This document shows, in pieces, positions 11,468 through 22,306 of a DNA stretch of 64,000 bases (its first letter is position 1; each line of letters opens with the position of its first letter). The stretch lies in the NCBI GenBank assembly GCA_905250025.1, contig CAJNOJ010000267.1:1-64000 (forward strand), read 5' to 3'. Made by a program: the position numbers and the translations under genes. The notes below the pieces were generated by a model. The model worked only from the letters and a program-made list of their open reading frames with translations. It had not been told where the DNA came from and did no database searches. The DNA comes from Adineta ricciae. Taxonomy: Eukaryota; Rotifera; Eurotatoria; Adinetida; Adinetidae.

Positions 11468-13651
11468 AGAAATAAAAATGTGAATAAGAAGAGATTCTTA
11501 TTGAATTAAATACAAATGAAAATGAACATGAGAAAATCAATAAATTCTTCTCTTTTTGTTTTATCTAAATGAAAAATATTTAATACAAAAAAACCGAGAT
11601 TTTCTCACGTCTAGTTCATATAAAAATGACACGTCTGTTTATTCAAATATGAAAATATCAAAAAGTTACAAAGATTTCTCTTTTTTTTAGATAAATGTTT
11701 TCATCGATCAATTCAATTTTGGAATTAAAATAGAAAAATTGATTTCGATCGTTAGTTTATTTCTTTTGCAAAGAAAAGATTTTTCCTTTTAAAAATTCTT
11801 TTTCATTGATAAAATTTATTTAAAAAAAAACATTTTATAAAAATCATCATTTTCTTTGATTTTCCCTCAATGTGAAATCTAATTGAAAATTATTCCAAAA
11901 AGACTTTGTTCATTTGTACGTGATGATTTGAAGTAATGACAATGAAATAAAATCAACAGAATTTGCTTTGTCATGATTTTGAAATGAGAAAATCTCATTT
12001 TACACAAATAATTCAAATCAACAAATTCACATTTCTTTTTCATTTGAAAAAATTGTGAAGAAAATAAAGAAATTGAATTGTTTATCGGTTAATTTCAATG
12101 AAATCGTTAAAAATTACATTTTAAAATGATAAAAATAATCAAATTCATTAAATTCACAATTTACAAATTTCAAACCTGATAAAATGAAATAAATTATTCA
12201 TTTATAATTTCAAATATTAATTAATATCGAATTAAAATTTGTTATTAATTTCTATGCCGATCACCCTCAAGATTATTATTTAAATTAACTCAAATTATCA
12301 AGGTTAAACAACTTTTTTGATGTTTTAAAAAACTTTTATTTTCTTTGTCAGACAAAATCAAAATATAATTTGTATGAATATTTCTATCAGATTTTTAGTT
12401 CCGAGTTATCCCGTTTGGATAAGAAATGACCTTTCTAGAAAATTTCATTTCTGTTCCAAATGTTTCATCAACATTGTCAAACGAAAATCTTCATAACCAG
12501 ATCTTTTCTGTTCACAATGAAAAGATCGACTTTTAATTATCTCAATTCAAATCATTTATCATCTCGTCACAAAAAACACAATACATCGCTTTTGAAAATT
12601 AGCACAACGCAAATCTAAATGATCATCATTGTTGACGCCATTTGCAACGATAAAACTTAAATTGATGATGGACTTTTCAATAGAATAAGTTTCTTGTGGA
12701 GAAAATATTCCATAGAAGTGATTCGTGGCATCATTTGTAACGATGAGATTCTCACTGATGATGGAAATTAGTTGAGAATTCAATTCAATTTCGTAGGAAA
12801 TCAAAGATTTCATTTGAGAAAATTCTACGACAGAAAATCATACAAATTTGTTACAATTCGAGATCGAATGGAGAAATATAAAGACAAATATCAGTTTACA
12901 TTTCACATTGTTTTTGAGCAAATATCAATGAATAGATTAAGAAAAAGATCAATAAGGAGAGTATTGACTCACATTGAAAGAGAAAAATTCAAAAATGTTA
13001 GAAGATGACCGATGAACTGAATAGAAGATTCACATAAAATAGAAAGAAAATCTTAAATGTCAAAGGAGAAAACAAAGAAAGATTAGAAACCAATAAACTT
13101 TGTGCATTTCGAAACGGAATTTGAGAGAAGTGACACAATTTTCAAGACTGATTTCATGAAAAACTGATTCAATTTTGCATAAAATGACCGTTTACTGATG
13201 GAAATGATCAATAGATTTATTGAAATGTATCAGCTCTGTGTGTCGAGAAGATGTTTGTGTTGTGTTTGAGATGGTTGTAAAGGTATTTCTGGACAGAATA
13301 ACATATAAACCGAAAGAAAATACGTTTGCCTCCATGTCTATGAAATCTTTAACTAAATTCTCGTGATGAAAACATATTCAGATTGATTATTGTATTTCAT
13401 ATTGATATTCGAAAGATTTTTGTGCGAATAGATAAGTTCTGTTGATCTATTCAACACAAACATGACGATCTTATCAAACCAATCCTGTTGAAGGTGAGAG
13501 GGTGGTCCTTGTCATCGATGGAAATTTCGTAATATTATAAATTGCGTAAGAATTCAATAACATAACGTCATTTTTTGGAGTATGTAAGTGTGAGACTATG
13601 TGTTGAAAAACTCGTCTTCAAACTCTATTCTGCTATATTAGCTTCTATAAC
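11468..13651. other. AT-rich intergenic region upstream of FAU copy 1
   Basis: Over 2 kb of very AT-rich DNA between the divergent NHL 5' exon and FAU. Apart from the weak coding segment at 12559-12821, I see no gene. Much of it reappears, shuffled by indels, at 16428-18290 upstream of FAU copy 2. The last 400 bases before the FAU start are the best conserved between copies and probably include its promoter. Confidence 0.6.
12559..12821 (-). CDS. Unrecognised ORF or exon, possibly part of an extracellular domain
   Basis: About 84 codons on the minus strand, open back to a possible AG acceptor near 12822. The peptide is rich in Ile, Asn and Ser and alternates hydrophobic and polar residues as in a beta-sandwich. 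I recognise no family. A damaged version occurs at 17276-17490 with an inserted stretch that breaks the frame. Without partner exons this could be an exon of a lost gene or a chance ORF. Confidence 0.3.
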
Positions 13652-14199
13652 ATGCAAATCTTCATTCGCAATGCTGCCAAATTACTGACAGTCAATGTTG
13701 AACAAGACGACACTGTCCAAGATGTATATGTAAGTTTGAATTATTGAGGTTTTCGATTGTTATTTGAAAATTGTTGCTATTTCTAGGAATATGTTGCGCA
13801 AGAATCAGATTGTGAAATGATTGACCTTTTACTAAGCGTCCATGGAACAATTTTAAATAATGAACAAACAATTGAAGAAGTCATCTTCGTTCCGGGCACT
13901 GTTCTCGATGCTACTGTTAAAGTTCGAGGCGGTAAAATTCATGGACGAATGAATAATGCTGGCAAAGTTAAAAATCTGACACCAAAAGTATGTTTCTTCT
14001 TTTTCAATATTTTAGAAATTCTTAAGATAATGATTGATTTTGTTTCTTAAAGGTTCCCCCTCAAGAGAAACCGAAGAAGAAAACCGGCCGTGCCCGCCGC
14101 CGAGAACAATATGCTCATCGATTCAGCAACAAAGTAGCTGTACCAAGCGGCTTTCGCGTCGGACCCAACTCCAACCATCAACTACCAGCCATGGCATAA
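13652..14199 (+). CDS. FAU: FUBI-ribosomal protein S30 fusion, copy 1
   Basis: Three exons, 13652-13729, 13787-13987 and 14053-14199, are joined by two GT-AG introns (57 and 65 nt). They encode 141 residues. The first 75 form a ubiquitin-like domain (FUBI) starting MQIFIRN and ending Gly-Gly at residues 74-75. The rest is the S30 protein, with the diagnostic [18 protein letters not shown] and VGPNSN segments. The precursor is cleaved after Gly-Gly to give a small-subunit ribosomal protein. Its length is close to the 133 residues of the human protein. A TAATAAA polyadenylation signal follows near 14269. A tRNA gene lies about 670 bases downstream. Confidence 0.95.
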
Positions 14200-14870
14200 A
14201 ACTACATAAGCAATGAGAACACTTTTTTTTATTTTATTTTGATCAGTGAGAATTTTTACGCAAATGTTTGATAATAAAACTTAGCTCACCGTGCTAATGA
14301 TATATTAATGAAACGTATGTACAGAGACCACCATTCTTTTATGCCGGTTTCGCCGTAGTGGATGTATGCATGCAATACAGGGTGAATCTACCCACTATCA
14401 GAATCTACTCATTCTCAGCAGATAAAACTGATTCTATAATTCTGCACTGTCATCTATTCGACCTACTCTAAACCTGTGAAGAAGCAATACAATCTGTTAG
14501 TGAATCTTTGAATTACGGTATTTCAGAGATCATTGCATTTGACGTTCCATACATATTATATATACAATAGAGAACGTGTGAGGAAATTTTGTAGAAATGC
14601 AAATGGATAGCAGAAGCACCATTATCTTTTGCATTCTGCTCTTTTCTACATTCAGATGTTATCGATCATAAACAATACGAGTACTCTCATTTTTCTCTGC
14701 CAGTGTTAAATCTACTGCCTTTCCATAATATAGACAAAAGAAGAGATCAGGAACGAAGCACAGCTCTTTTCTTACGATGAACTCTTTGTGGATGCTCATT
14801 AGTATGTCTGAACTAGGCTCTTAATTTTAGAATAAAGTCTGCTCGATATTGCGAGTTGAGAAAAGCACAA
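14200..14870. other. FAU-tRNA spacer, unit 1
   Basis: Non-coding spacer conserved in all three repeat units (compare 18838-19523 and 21736-22222). It contains the FAU 3' end and the upstream flank of the tRNA gene. I see no further gene. Confidence 0.6.
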
Positions 14871-14941
14871 GCTACTGTAGTATAATGGTAGTATCACGGT
14901 TTGTCGGACCGAAGACCAGGGTTCGATTCCCTGCAGTAGCG
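14871..14941 (+). tRNA. tRNA-Asp (anticodon GTC), copy 1
   Basis: A 71-base cloverleaf. The acceptor stem is seven perfect pairs (GCTACTG with CAGTAGC) and the discriminator is G. The D stem is GTAT with GTAT, the anticodon loop TTGTCGG places GTC at 34-36, and the T stem is CAGGG with CCCTG around TTCGATT. The internal B box GGTTCGATTCC is perfect. The anticodon stem has four pairs plus an A-A mismatch at its base (27-43), which is unusual. There is no intron. A T6 run follows. Confidence 0.85.
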
Positions 14942-14948
14942 AGATATC

Positions 14949-14954
14949 TTTTTT
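14949..14954 (+). terminator. Pol III terminator of tRNA copy 1
   Basis: Six Ts begin eight bases after the tRNA 3' end, the usual RNA polymerase III stop. The same run is present after copy 3 and absent after copy 2. Confidence 0.75.
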
Positions 14955-15066
14955 CATTTCATCATTCACTAATTATTTGTACCATAATGATTCATTTTGT
15001 ATAGTAATTGCATCATACGAAGTGTACAGAACACAAACATTGCTTTTCGTTCTATGAATATGACTC

Positions 15067-15571
15067 ATGTCGCTTTTCATATCTATCATTACAGTCTACA
15101 TTATACATACGACTTCATGTCAATGGTTAGTTGACTTTTCTTTTTGTGTAATATTCTTCCTTTGTTCTCAGTCAGTGAAGTGCTTTTGGAGAGATTCAGA
15201 GTGTCATTGGTAAATCTGTAGACAAAAAACCCACACCCTTAATAGATGCTTTCACACATGTTTTAATGATTGTCATAGATCGATTTTAGTATCAAATATC
15301 GACAGCTTAGTTTCAAATATCCTTAGATGGGAGGGACGCAGAAAACAATAAATTGCTTCCGTTTTGTTGTAAATGACGTCGGTATACTTTTCAATTTTGT
15401 TTTCAGTTGGATCTGAGTAATGTTTGTTCAGACAATCAGCGTTATAATACGTGGTATGACTTTGAGGAGGAAGTAATTAATAGCATATATATATATATAC
15501 ATACTTTTCGGCAATGTGAAACATTCGAATTTCAAATTGATCGTCTTCACAAAGCACAATTTTACGAATGA
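15067..15571 (+). CDS. Small predicted secreted protein upstream of the RGM-like gene, copy A
   Basis: ATG at 15067 opens a hydrophobic signal-like peptide (MSLFISIITVYIIHTTSC). The last exon is clearer. After an AG acceptor at 15405-15406, 15407-15571 reads through an acidic, aromatic-rich segment (RYNTWYDFEEEVINS) to RLHKAQFYE and TGA. That TGA overlaps the ATG of the next gene as ATGA. The middle exon, near 15170-15210, is uncertain. Copy B (22419-22925) keeps the same start and end although it differs by -4 and +1 bases, a net change of one codon. I recognise no family. It could instead be a 5' leader of the RGM-like gene. Confidence 0.4.
15487..15503 (+). repeat. AT dinucleotide microsatellite
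   Basis: A short (AT)n run inside the last exon of the small upstream ORF. It is four bases longer than at the equivalent place in copy B (near 22842-22852). Confidence 0.7.
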
Positions 15572-16426
15572 TCTCATTGATTCTAATTATTGCGATATGC
15601 GGGTAAGTTTACACTATGTTCTATATATCTGAAATCCTTCCTATGTCCTTTCTCTTGTTAATGTTAGATTTGTCAATATATTAGCGAATAGTAAGTACCA
15701 AATGGTTTCATCTTATAATGTGTAACACTGTATTCAAATAGGTTGTCCCGATAGTTATAAATTAATAGATTTTGAAATACTTGGAGGAACCATTGATCCT
15801 ATACCATCTATATATCAAGGTCTTACTTGGCTAGATGCTTACTATATGATAGCTTCACTGGAGCCAGGAAGCGGATATGAAGTTCCATTACGTAGCGGCG
15901 GATACATTGCTTTCAACGCACACGGAGCTCAGATGTCAATCGGTGCTCCTGCATCATCCAGTATTGCTGTACATTCATTTGTGGCGGCCGCGGCTTGGAA
16001 TGATGATTTAGTTCTGACAATTACCGGTGATCGCAATGGAGCAACTGTTTACAGTGAACAAGTTATTCTCAACACTACTTCAGCAACAAACGTTGTATTA
16101 AACTGGACAAATATCGACAACATTTCATTTTCAACATCTGGAGGTGTTCCTGCAAATGCTAACTCAGCTGGAAATGGTACACATTTTGCTATGGATGATC
16201 TATGCGTATTAAAAGAGTAAGCACTGGAATGATTACCACTGATCAGACAATTTTTCTCTCTCACTATCTCTTTCTATATAGACAAAAGCGACAGCCAGAA
16301 ATTCTATACAAATGTGATTATTGGGGCGATCCGCAATTAATTACATTTCCAAAACAGGCCAATGAATTTGCTTCTAGTTCTTGGTGTCAAATCAATGGTT
16401 CATCAGTTCTTTTCGAAAATTCATAT
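15568..16426 (+). CDS. RGM-like secreted protein, copy A, 5' part
   Basis: Exons 15568-15602, 15668-15690, 15742-16216 and 16282-16426 encode a signal peptide, a bacterial/fungal-like beta-sandwich domain ending GTHFAMDD, and the start of the RGM C-terminal domain (CDYWGDPQL). The contig stops in exon 4. Its last 111 bases (16316-16426) equal 35224-35334, so the gene continues at 35224. The copy B entry at 22922-24785 gives the full description. Confidence 0.8.
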
Positions 16427-16427
16427 N
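16427..16427. other. Contig join (single N), misplaced
   Basis: The left flank 16316-16426 is identical to 35224-35334. The right flank is unrelated AT-rich DNA homologous to about 11567 onward. The true continuation of the left contig is at 35335. Confidence 0.9.
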
Positions 16428-18290
16428 GTAAATGAAAATATTTGATTAAAAAACAAAGATTTTATCACGTCTATTTGATATAAAAATGTTGATTTCGATG
16501 TTTTCTCAGAATTTCAATTCACAAATAAAACATTCAAACAGAAATGAACACGTCTCTTTATTCAAATATCAAAATGTAACAAAAGTTTTTCTCTTTTTTT
16601 TTTAGATGAATCTTTTCATCAATTAATTAAATTTCGGAATTTAAAAACAAAAATTCATTTCGATCGTCAATTTATTTCATTTTCAAAGAAATGATTTTGC
16701 TTTTCAAAAATTCTTTTCATTGATTTTCCCTCAATGAGAAAAATTCAATCGCAAATTCTTCTAAAAAGACTTTGCCCATTTGTACGTGATGATTTGAAGT
16801 AATGACAATGAAATGATATTTGATCTCTCAAATCAAATCAACAGAATTTGCTTTGTCATGATTTTTAAATGAGAAAATCTCATCTTACACAAAGAATACA
16901 AATTTATTTTACAAATCCGAAATTTTCATGCGAGAAAATCAAAGAAATTATTCATTTTCAATTTCAGATCTTAATTAACAATTAAATTCTTCTTTTTGTT
17001 TCCTCAATTTTGATAAATATCAAATTAATTATTTGAATTTTCTTATAAATTCCTATGAGATCAAAATTCCAAATCTCATTTTTATAAATATTCATCAAAT
17101 TTTCATTTCAATTTATGATTTTATTCGAATCCTTTTTTGTTAAATATTATCTTTTAGATATTAAAAGTTCTCTCATTATTTATTTTATTTCATTTGAATA
17201 ACCAAAATTCTTCGTTTTCAAATTATTTGTTTGGAACTGATCTTCATCAACAAGAAATTCTCAATGAAAATCGAAGTGATCATCATTGTTGACGCCATTT
17301 GCAACGATAAAACTTAAATTGATGAACTTTTCAATAGAATAAGTTTCTTGTCGAGAAAATATTCCATTATTAACACCTAAAGATTACATAGAAGTGCTTC
17401 GTAGCATCATTTGGAACGATGAGATTCTCACTGATGATGGAAATTAGTTGAGAATTCAATTCAATTTCGTAGGAAACCAAAGATTTAATTTGAGAAATTT
17501 CTACGACAGAAAATCATACAAATTTCGAATGGAGAAATATAAAGACAAACATCAGTTTACATTTCACATTGTTTTCTTTACTTCAGCAAATGTTTCTGAA
17601 CGATCGATTCAGTGTTTTTGAGCAAATACCAATGAATAGATTAAGAAAAAGATCAATAAGGAGAGTATCGACTCACATTGGAAGAGAAAAATTCAAAAAT
17701 GTTAGAGAAGATTCACATAAAATAGAAAGAAAATCTTAAATGTTAAAGGAGAAAACAAAGAAAGATCAGAAACAAAATTCGAGAGAAGTGACACAATTTT
17801 CAAAACTGATTCAATTTGCATAAAATGATCGTTTACTGATGAAAATGATGAACAAAGACATTGAAATGTATCAATTTATATGCCGAAAAGATGTTTGTGT
17901 TGTGTTTGACATGGTTGAAAAGGTCTTTCTGGACAAAATAACATATAAACCGAAAGGAAATACGTTTGCCGGCATTACTATGAAATATTTAACTAAATTC
18001 TCGTGATGAAAACATATTCAGATTGATAATTGTATTTTATATTGATATTCGAAAGATTTTTGTGCGAATAGGCAAGTTCTGTTGATCTATTCAACACAAA
18101 TATGACGATCTTATCAAACCAATCCTGTTGAAGGTGAGAGGGCAGTCTTTGTCATCGATGGAAATTTCGCAATACTATGAATTGCGTAAGAATTCAATAA
18201 CATAACGTAATTTTTGGAGTATTTAAGTGTGAGACTATGTGTTGAAAAACTCGCTTTCAAACTCTATTCTGCTATATTAGCTTCTATAAC
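16428..18290. other. AT-rich region upstream of FAU copy 2
   Basis: Homologous with many indels to 11560-13651. It contains a damaged version (about 17276-17490, minus) of the weak ORF at 12559-12821, broken by an inserted stretch. The last 450 bases before FAU are well conserved. No other gene is seen. Confidence 0.6.
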
Positions 18291-18837
18291 ATGCAAATCT
18301 TCATTCGCAATGCTGCCAAATTACTGGCAGTCAATGTTGAACAAGACGACACTGTCCAAGATGTATATGTAAGTTTGCACCATTGAGGTTTTCGATTGTT
18401 ATTTGAAAGTTGTTGCTATTTCTAGGAATATGTTGCACAAGAATCAGGCTGTGAAATGACTGACCTTTTACTAAGCGTCCGTGGAACGATTTTAAATAAT
18501 GAGCAAACAATTGAAGAAGTCATCTTCGTTCCGGGCACTGTTCTCGATGCTACTGTTAAAGTTCGAGGTGGTAAAACTCACGGACGAATAAATAATGCTG
18601 GCAAAGTTAAAAATCAGACACCAAAAGTATGTTTCTTCTTTTCAATATTTGAGAAATTCTTAAAATAATGATTGACTTTGTTTCTTAAAGGTTCCCCCTC
18701 AAGAGAAACCGAAGAAGAAAACCGGCCGTGCCCGCCGCCGAGAACAATATGCTCATCGATTCAGCAATAAAGTAGCTGTACCAAGCGGCTTTCGCGTCGG
18801 ACCCAACTCTAACTATCAACTACCAGCCACGGCATAA
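18291..18837 (+). CDS. FAU: FUBI-ribosomal protein S30 fusion, copy 2
   Basis: Exons 18291-18368, 18426-18626 and 18691-18837 have the same sizes as copy 1 (78, 201 and 147 bases) and encode 141 residues. All splice sites, the Gly-Gly processing site and the basic S30 tail are intact. Substitutions are scattered (for example, ILE to THR after the Gly-Gly-Lys junction), as expected of an allele or recent paralogue. The downstream spacer also carries a tRNA-Asp gene. Confidence 0.95.
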
Positions 18838-19523
18838 AACTATATAAGCAATGAGAACACTTTTTTTTAATTTTACTTTGATCAGTGAGAATTTTTACGC
18901 AAATGTTTGATAATAAAACTTAGCTCACCGTGCTAATGATATATTAATGAAACGTATGTAGAGAAATCACCATTCTTTTATGCCGGTTTCGCGGTAGTGA
19001 ATGCATGCATGCAATACAGGGTGGATCTACCTACTATCAGAATCTACTCATTCTCAGCAGATAAAACTGATTCTATAATTCTACATCGCCATCTATTCGA
19101 CCTACTCTAGAGCTGTGAAGAAGCTATACAATTCGTTAGTGAATCTTTGAATTACGATATTTCGGAGATCAAGATAGCAGTGTTGATTTTGCATTTTACA
19201 TTCCATACATATTATATAAATAGAGAACGTGTGAGGAAATTTTGTAGAAATACAAATGAAAAGCAGAAGCATCATCATCTTTTCCATCCTGCTCTTTTTC
19301 ATATTCAAATATTACCGATTATGAGAACAACACGAGTACTCTCAGTTTTCGTTGCCACTGTTAAATCTAATACCTTTTCATAATATAGGCGAAATAAGAG
19401 ATCAGGAACGAAGCACAGCTCGCTTCTTACGATGAACTTTTTGTGGATGCTGATCAGTATGTCTGAACTGGACTCTAAATTTTAGAATAAAGACTGCTCA
19501 ATATTGAGCTGAGAAAAGCACAA
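18838..19523. other. FAU-tRNA spacer, unit 2
   Basis: Counterpart of 14200-14870. Non-coding, conserved, no additional gene seen. Confidence 0.6.
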
Positions 19524-19594
19524 GCTACTGTAGTATAATGGTAGTATCACGGTTTGTCGGACCGAAGACCAGGGTTCGATTCCCTGCAGTAGCG
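19524..19594 (+). tRNA. tRNA-Asp (anticodon GTC), copy 2
   Basis: Identical over its 71 bases to copy 1, including the A-A mismatch at the base of the anticodon stem. Homology with units 1 and 3 stops within about two bases of its 3' end. The T6 terminator of the other copies is missing, and the first run of four Ts is about 30 bases further on. It may be read through or terminate later. Confidence 0.85.
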
Positions 19595-19952
19595 ACTACA
19601 GGTATTGAATCATGTCAGTGTGATTTTGGAAAACGATAACTACAGTTCGGTACATGTGTTTGAAATGTTTACGTTTGAGGAAATGACATCATGTCATATT
19701 TCTATATGCCATAAACAATAATAATAACCATACATTCACTGCTAATGAAAAATTACACCCGTTCGCTGACTTTTTTTTTCTTTTCATATACAGGTAAAGG
19801 AAATAGCGCTCGTTGGAAATTTCTTTTGCTTCAGTTACCATTCCTCGACATTGAAGATGAACTGAAAGTAATGCTACAATTTTGTGTATCAATCACAATA
19901 CATTTAAAAAATAACAAAAAATGAGTCTAGGTTTTGTCAGTCAACGAATAGG
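19595..19952. other. Spacer after tRNA copy 2, unique sequence
   Basis: Unrelated to the sequence after tRNA copies 1 and 3. It lies between the tRNA and the 3' end of the convergent peptidase gene. No gene is seen. Confidence 0.5.
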
Positions 19953-20532
19953 TCACTGCAGAACCAATCTAGATATATTCGGCAGCCGATGTTTACGTGG
20001 CTCGATTCGTCTTATGGTCCATAGGGTATCAGTACAATTGATACGCTCACGACGAGACAGAAAGCTGTATGGAACATAGAAATAGCCATCAGATCCCTTA
20101 AAAAAAGTAGTTATTGATCATCAAAGATATTGCATGAAGAAAACTAGATTTTGTTCATACCCAGTTTGTTCCCCAGGAGTTTCGCATGATGAAATGTTGC
20201 TTTCTTCGATCATAACCAACAATCAGAACGGTGTGAAGATTTCTTACGTCAATAGTATTATCGTTCAGTCGGCGCACATCTAAGAAACCGTTGTTAGTTG
20301 TAATGATTTGTACGGTCTCATCATCCATTATAATATCAATTGGAACTGGTATTTGATTGTGTAAACAAGTTTCAATCGCTTCAATCGTAATTGGAACACG
20401 AAGTAAAACAGCTGTGTATTTTCTCGCTTGTTGATAGGCTGTATGATGTGGTTGTTCACGTAATGAGTGCCAACGACTAGACCAAAATTCTTCCTCACAT
20501 GCTCCGTACTCTCTGATACCTAGAGCAACACT
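19953..20532 (-). CDS. Papain-like (C1 family) cysteine peptidase, 3' part
   Basis: Two minus-strand exons, 20161-20532 and 19953-20096, are joined by a GT-AG intron of 64 nt. They encode the C-terminal half of a papain-fold peptidase. The segment LHTVLIVGYD carries the catalytic His, and RNSWGTNWGSDGYFYVPY carries the Asn/Trp motif and the typical end of the fold. Upstream, REYGACEEEFW matches the KYGVCPE-W region of the bacterial-type subgroup of C1 peptidases. The catalytic Cys half should lie beyond the N at 20533 but is not recognisable there. The reading frame does continue across the N for about 45 codons to about 20673. The gene is therefore truncated or misjoined. Confidence 0.7.
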
Positions 20533-20533
20533 N
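20533..20533. other. Contig join (single N)
   Basis: The N lies inside the peptidase frame. The 21 bases to its right (20534-20554) reappear in inverted orientation at 21252-21272, which suggests a repeat-caused break. Confidence 0.75.
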
Positions 20534-20554
20534 CATGATATTTCTAACTCGAAG
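20534..20554 (+). repeat. 21-bp inverted repeat, left arm
   Basis: Perfect reverse complement of 21252-21272. It starts directly at the contig edge. Confidence 0.8.
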
Positions 20555-21349
20555 CTGTTCGTATTGCAACGATTAGTAATAAAGCTTTGGACGACGCCTG
20601 TCAATGGCTTATCAAACAATTCTACTGATGAAAAAAAAACTAGAAACATTTCTAATGCTCGATTTACATCCAATGTTCCACAAAGTAAATGTTGTAAAGT
20701 CGTATGAAGTTATTGAATAGAACTTCAATCACCATATATCCTAATCCATAAGTTAGACGTTTGTCACCTTCGACAATCTTTTTAGATAATATTGTGGCCG
20801 TCTTCACACAGCTGTACTCAAAAAATACCGACGCTCTTATATGTTCATGTTCAACGATAAGAGTTCCGAACACTATTGTATTTTATCCAGTTTATTCAAT
20901 TTGTGAGTAAACAATCGATTGAAACATTGTATCTCCTCAAAACAAGTATCTATGGTGCATCGAATTTTCGAACAACAGCATAGGTCTCAGGTGAGTTACT
21001 TCTGGTACCATGTTATTCCGCAATGTTATGTTTTGTTTGTTTTCTGCTCTTGTTTTAACGACGATGGTAGTTTAGATATTATTTTTACGAAAAGTTTTCT
21101 TTACCGAATGCGTGTATTTCTTGGAGATGCACATCAATGTTTTTTCAAGAACAAATATTGATTTCGGAAGAAGAATCTTCTTTTACTTACGCAATACGGT
21201 ACAGCTGATTTTGACAACGACGGTTTGAGAAAAAATACAAGTGCTGTACAACTTCGAGTTAGAAATATCATGCTTTATGTAATTGTAGTTCGAACATCTG
21301 CAGATAGAAATCTATTCTTCAAAGCTGAATCATGAATTTATATAGTTCA
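20555..21349. other. Unassigned region right of the peptidase break
   Basis: The minus strand is open next to the N (to about 20673) and may hold further peptidase exons, but no diagnostic motif is visible. ORFs further right (20664-20873 minus, 20919-21161 plus) lack recognisable features. The FAU-type flank begins near 21350. Confidence 0.4.
21252..21272 (-). repeat. 21-bp inverted repeat, right arm
   Basis: Perfect reverse complement of 20534-20554, about 700 bases away. It could be a residue of an inverted duplication of the peptidase gene or of an unknown element. Confidence 0.8.
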
Positions 21350-21735
21350 ATTGAAAATATAACTTCCGAGATTATTTTCATGAAAAACTGATTCAATTTG
21401 CATAAAATGATGGATTAACAATGAAAATGACGAACAAAGACATTGAAATGTGTCAATTTATACGTCGAGAAGATGTTTGTGTTGTGTTTGACATGGTTGA
21501 ATAGATATTTCTGGACAAAACAACATAAAAACCGAAAGAAAATACGTTTGCCGGCATTACTATGAAATCTTTAACTAAATTCTCGTGATGAAAACATATT
21601 CAGATTGATTATTGTATTTTATATTAATATTTGAAAGTGATTTCAAAAGATTTTTATGCGAATAGACAAGTTTTGTTGACCTATTCAACACAAATATGAA
21701 GATCTTATCAAATCGATCATGTTGAAGGTGAGAGG
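21350..21735 (+). other. FAU 5' flank without FAU (deletion scar, unit 3)
   Basis: This stretch matches the FAU upstream flank of units 1 and 2 (13150-13503 and 17800-18140), up to GAAGGTGAGAGG. It then jumps to the spacer sequence found after FAU (about 14381 and 19021 onward). The whole FAU gene, about 0.9 kb, is missing. Both breakpoints sit in short AGG-type sequence, consistent with a microhomology deletion. Confidence 0.8.
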
Positions 21736-22222
21736 ATGGATCTATCAACTATCAGAATCTACTCATTCTCAGCAGATGAAACCGATTCTATAATTGTGCA
21801 CTGTCATCTATTCGACCTACTCTAGAGCTGTGAAGAAGCAATACAATCTGTTGGTGAATCTTTGAACTACGGTATTTCAGAGATCATCGCATTTTACATT
21901 CCATACATATTATATACAATAGAGAACGTGTGAGGAAATTTTGTAGAAATACAAATGGATAGCAGAAGCACCATTATCTTTTCCATCCTGCTCTTTTTCA
22001 TATTCAAATATTACCGATTATGAGAACAACACGAGTATTCTCAGTTTTCTTTGCCACTGTTAAATCTAATACCTTTTCATAATATAAACAAAAGAAGAGA
22101 TCAGGAACGAACCACAACTCGCTTCTTACGATAAACTCTTTGTGGATGCTCATCAGTATGTCTTAACTGGGCTCTTAATTTTAGAAAGAAGACTGCTCAG
22201 TATTGAGCTGAGAAAAGCACAA
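21736..22222. other. FAU-tRNA spacer, unit 3
   Basis: Counterpart of the end of the spacers at 14400-14870 and 19040-19523. No gene is seen. Confidence 0.6.
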
Positions 22223-22293
22223 GCTACTGTAGTATAATGGTAGTATCACGGTTTGTCGGACCGAAGACCAGGGTTCAATTCCCTGCAGTAGCG
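22223..22293 (+). tRNA. tRNA-Asp (anticodon GTC), copy 3
   Basis: Same 71-base gene as copies 1 and 2 with one change in the T loop, TTCGATT to TTCAATT, a permitted purine change. All stems are kept, including the A-A mismatch of the anticodon stem. A T6 terminator follows. Confidence 0.85.
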
Positions 22294-22300
22294 AGATATC

Positions 22301-22306
22301 TTTTTT
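22301..22306 (+). terminator. Pol III terminator of tRNA copy 3
   Basis: Six Ts starting eight bases after the tRNA, as in copy 1. Confidence 0.75.

Noticed and set aside
15742-16216. MAM domain in the secreted protein
   Set aside because: The GTHFAMDD ending recalls MAM, but the spacing and Cys pattern do not fit. A beta-sandwich of bacterial/fungal type fits better.
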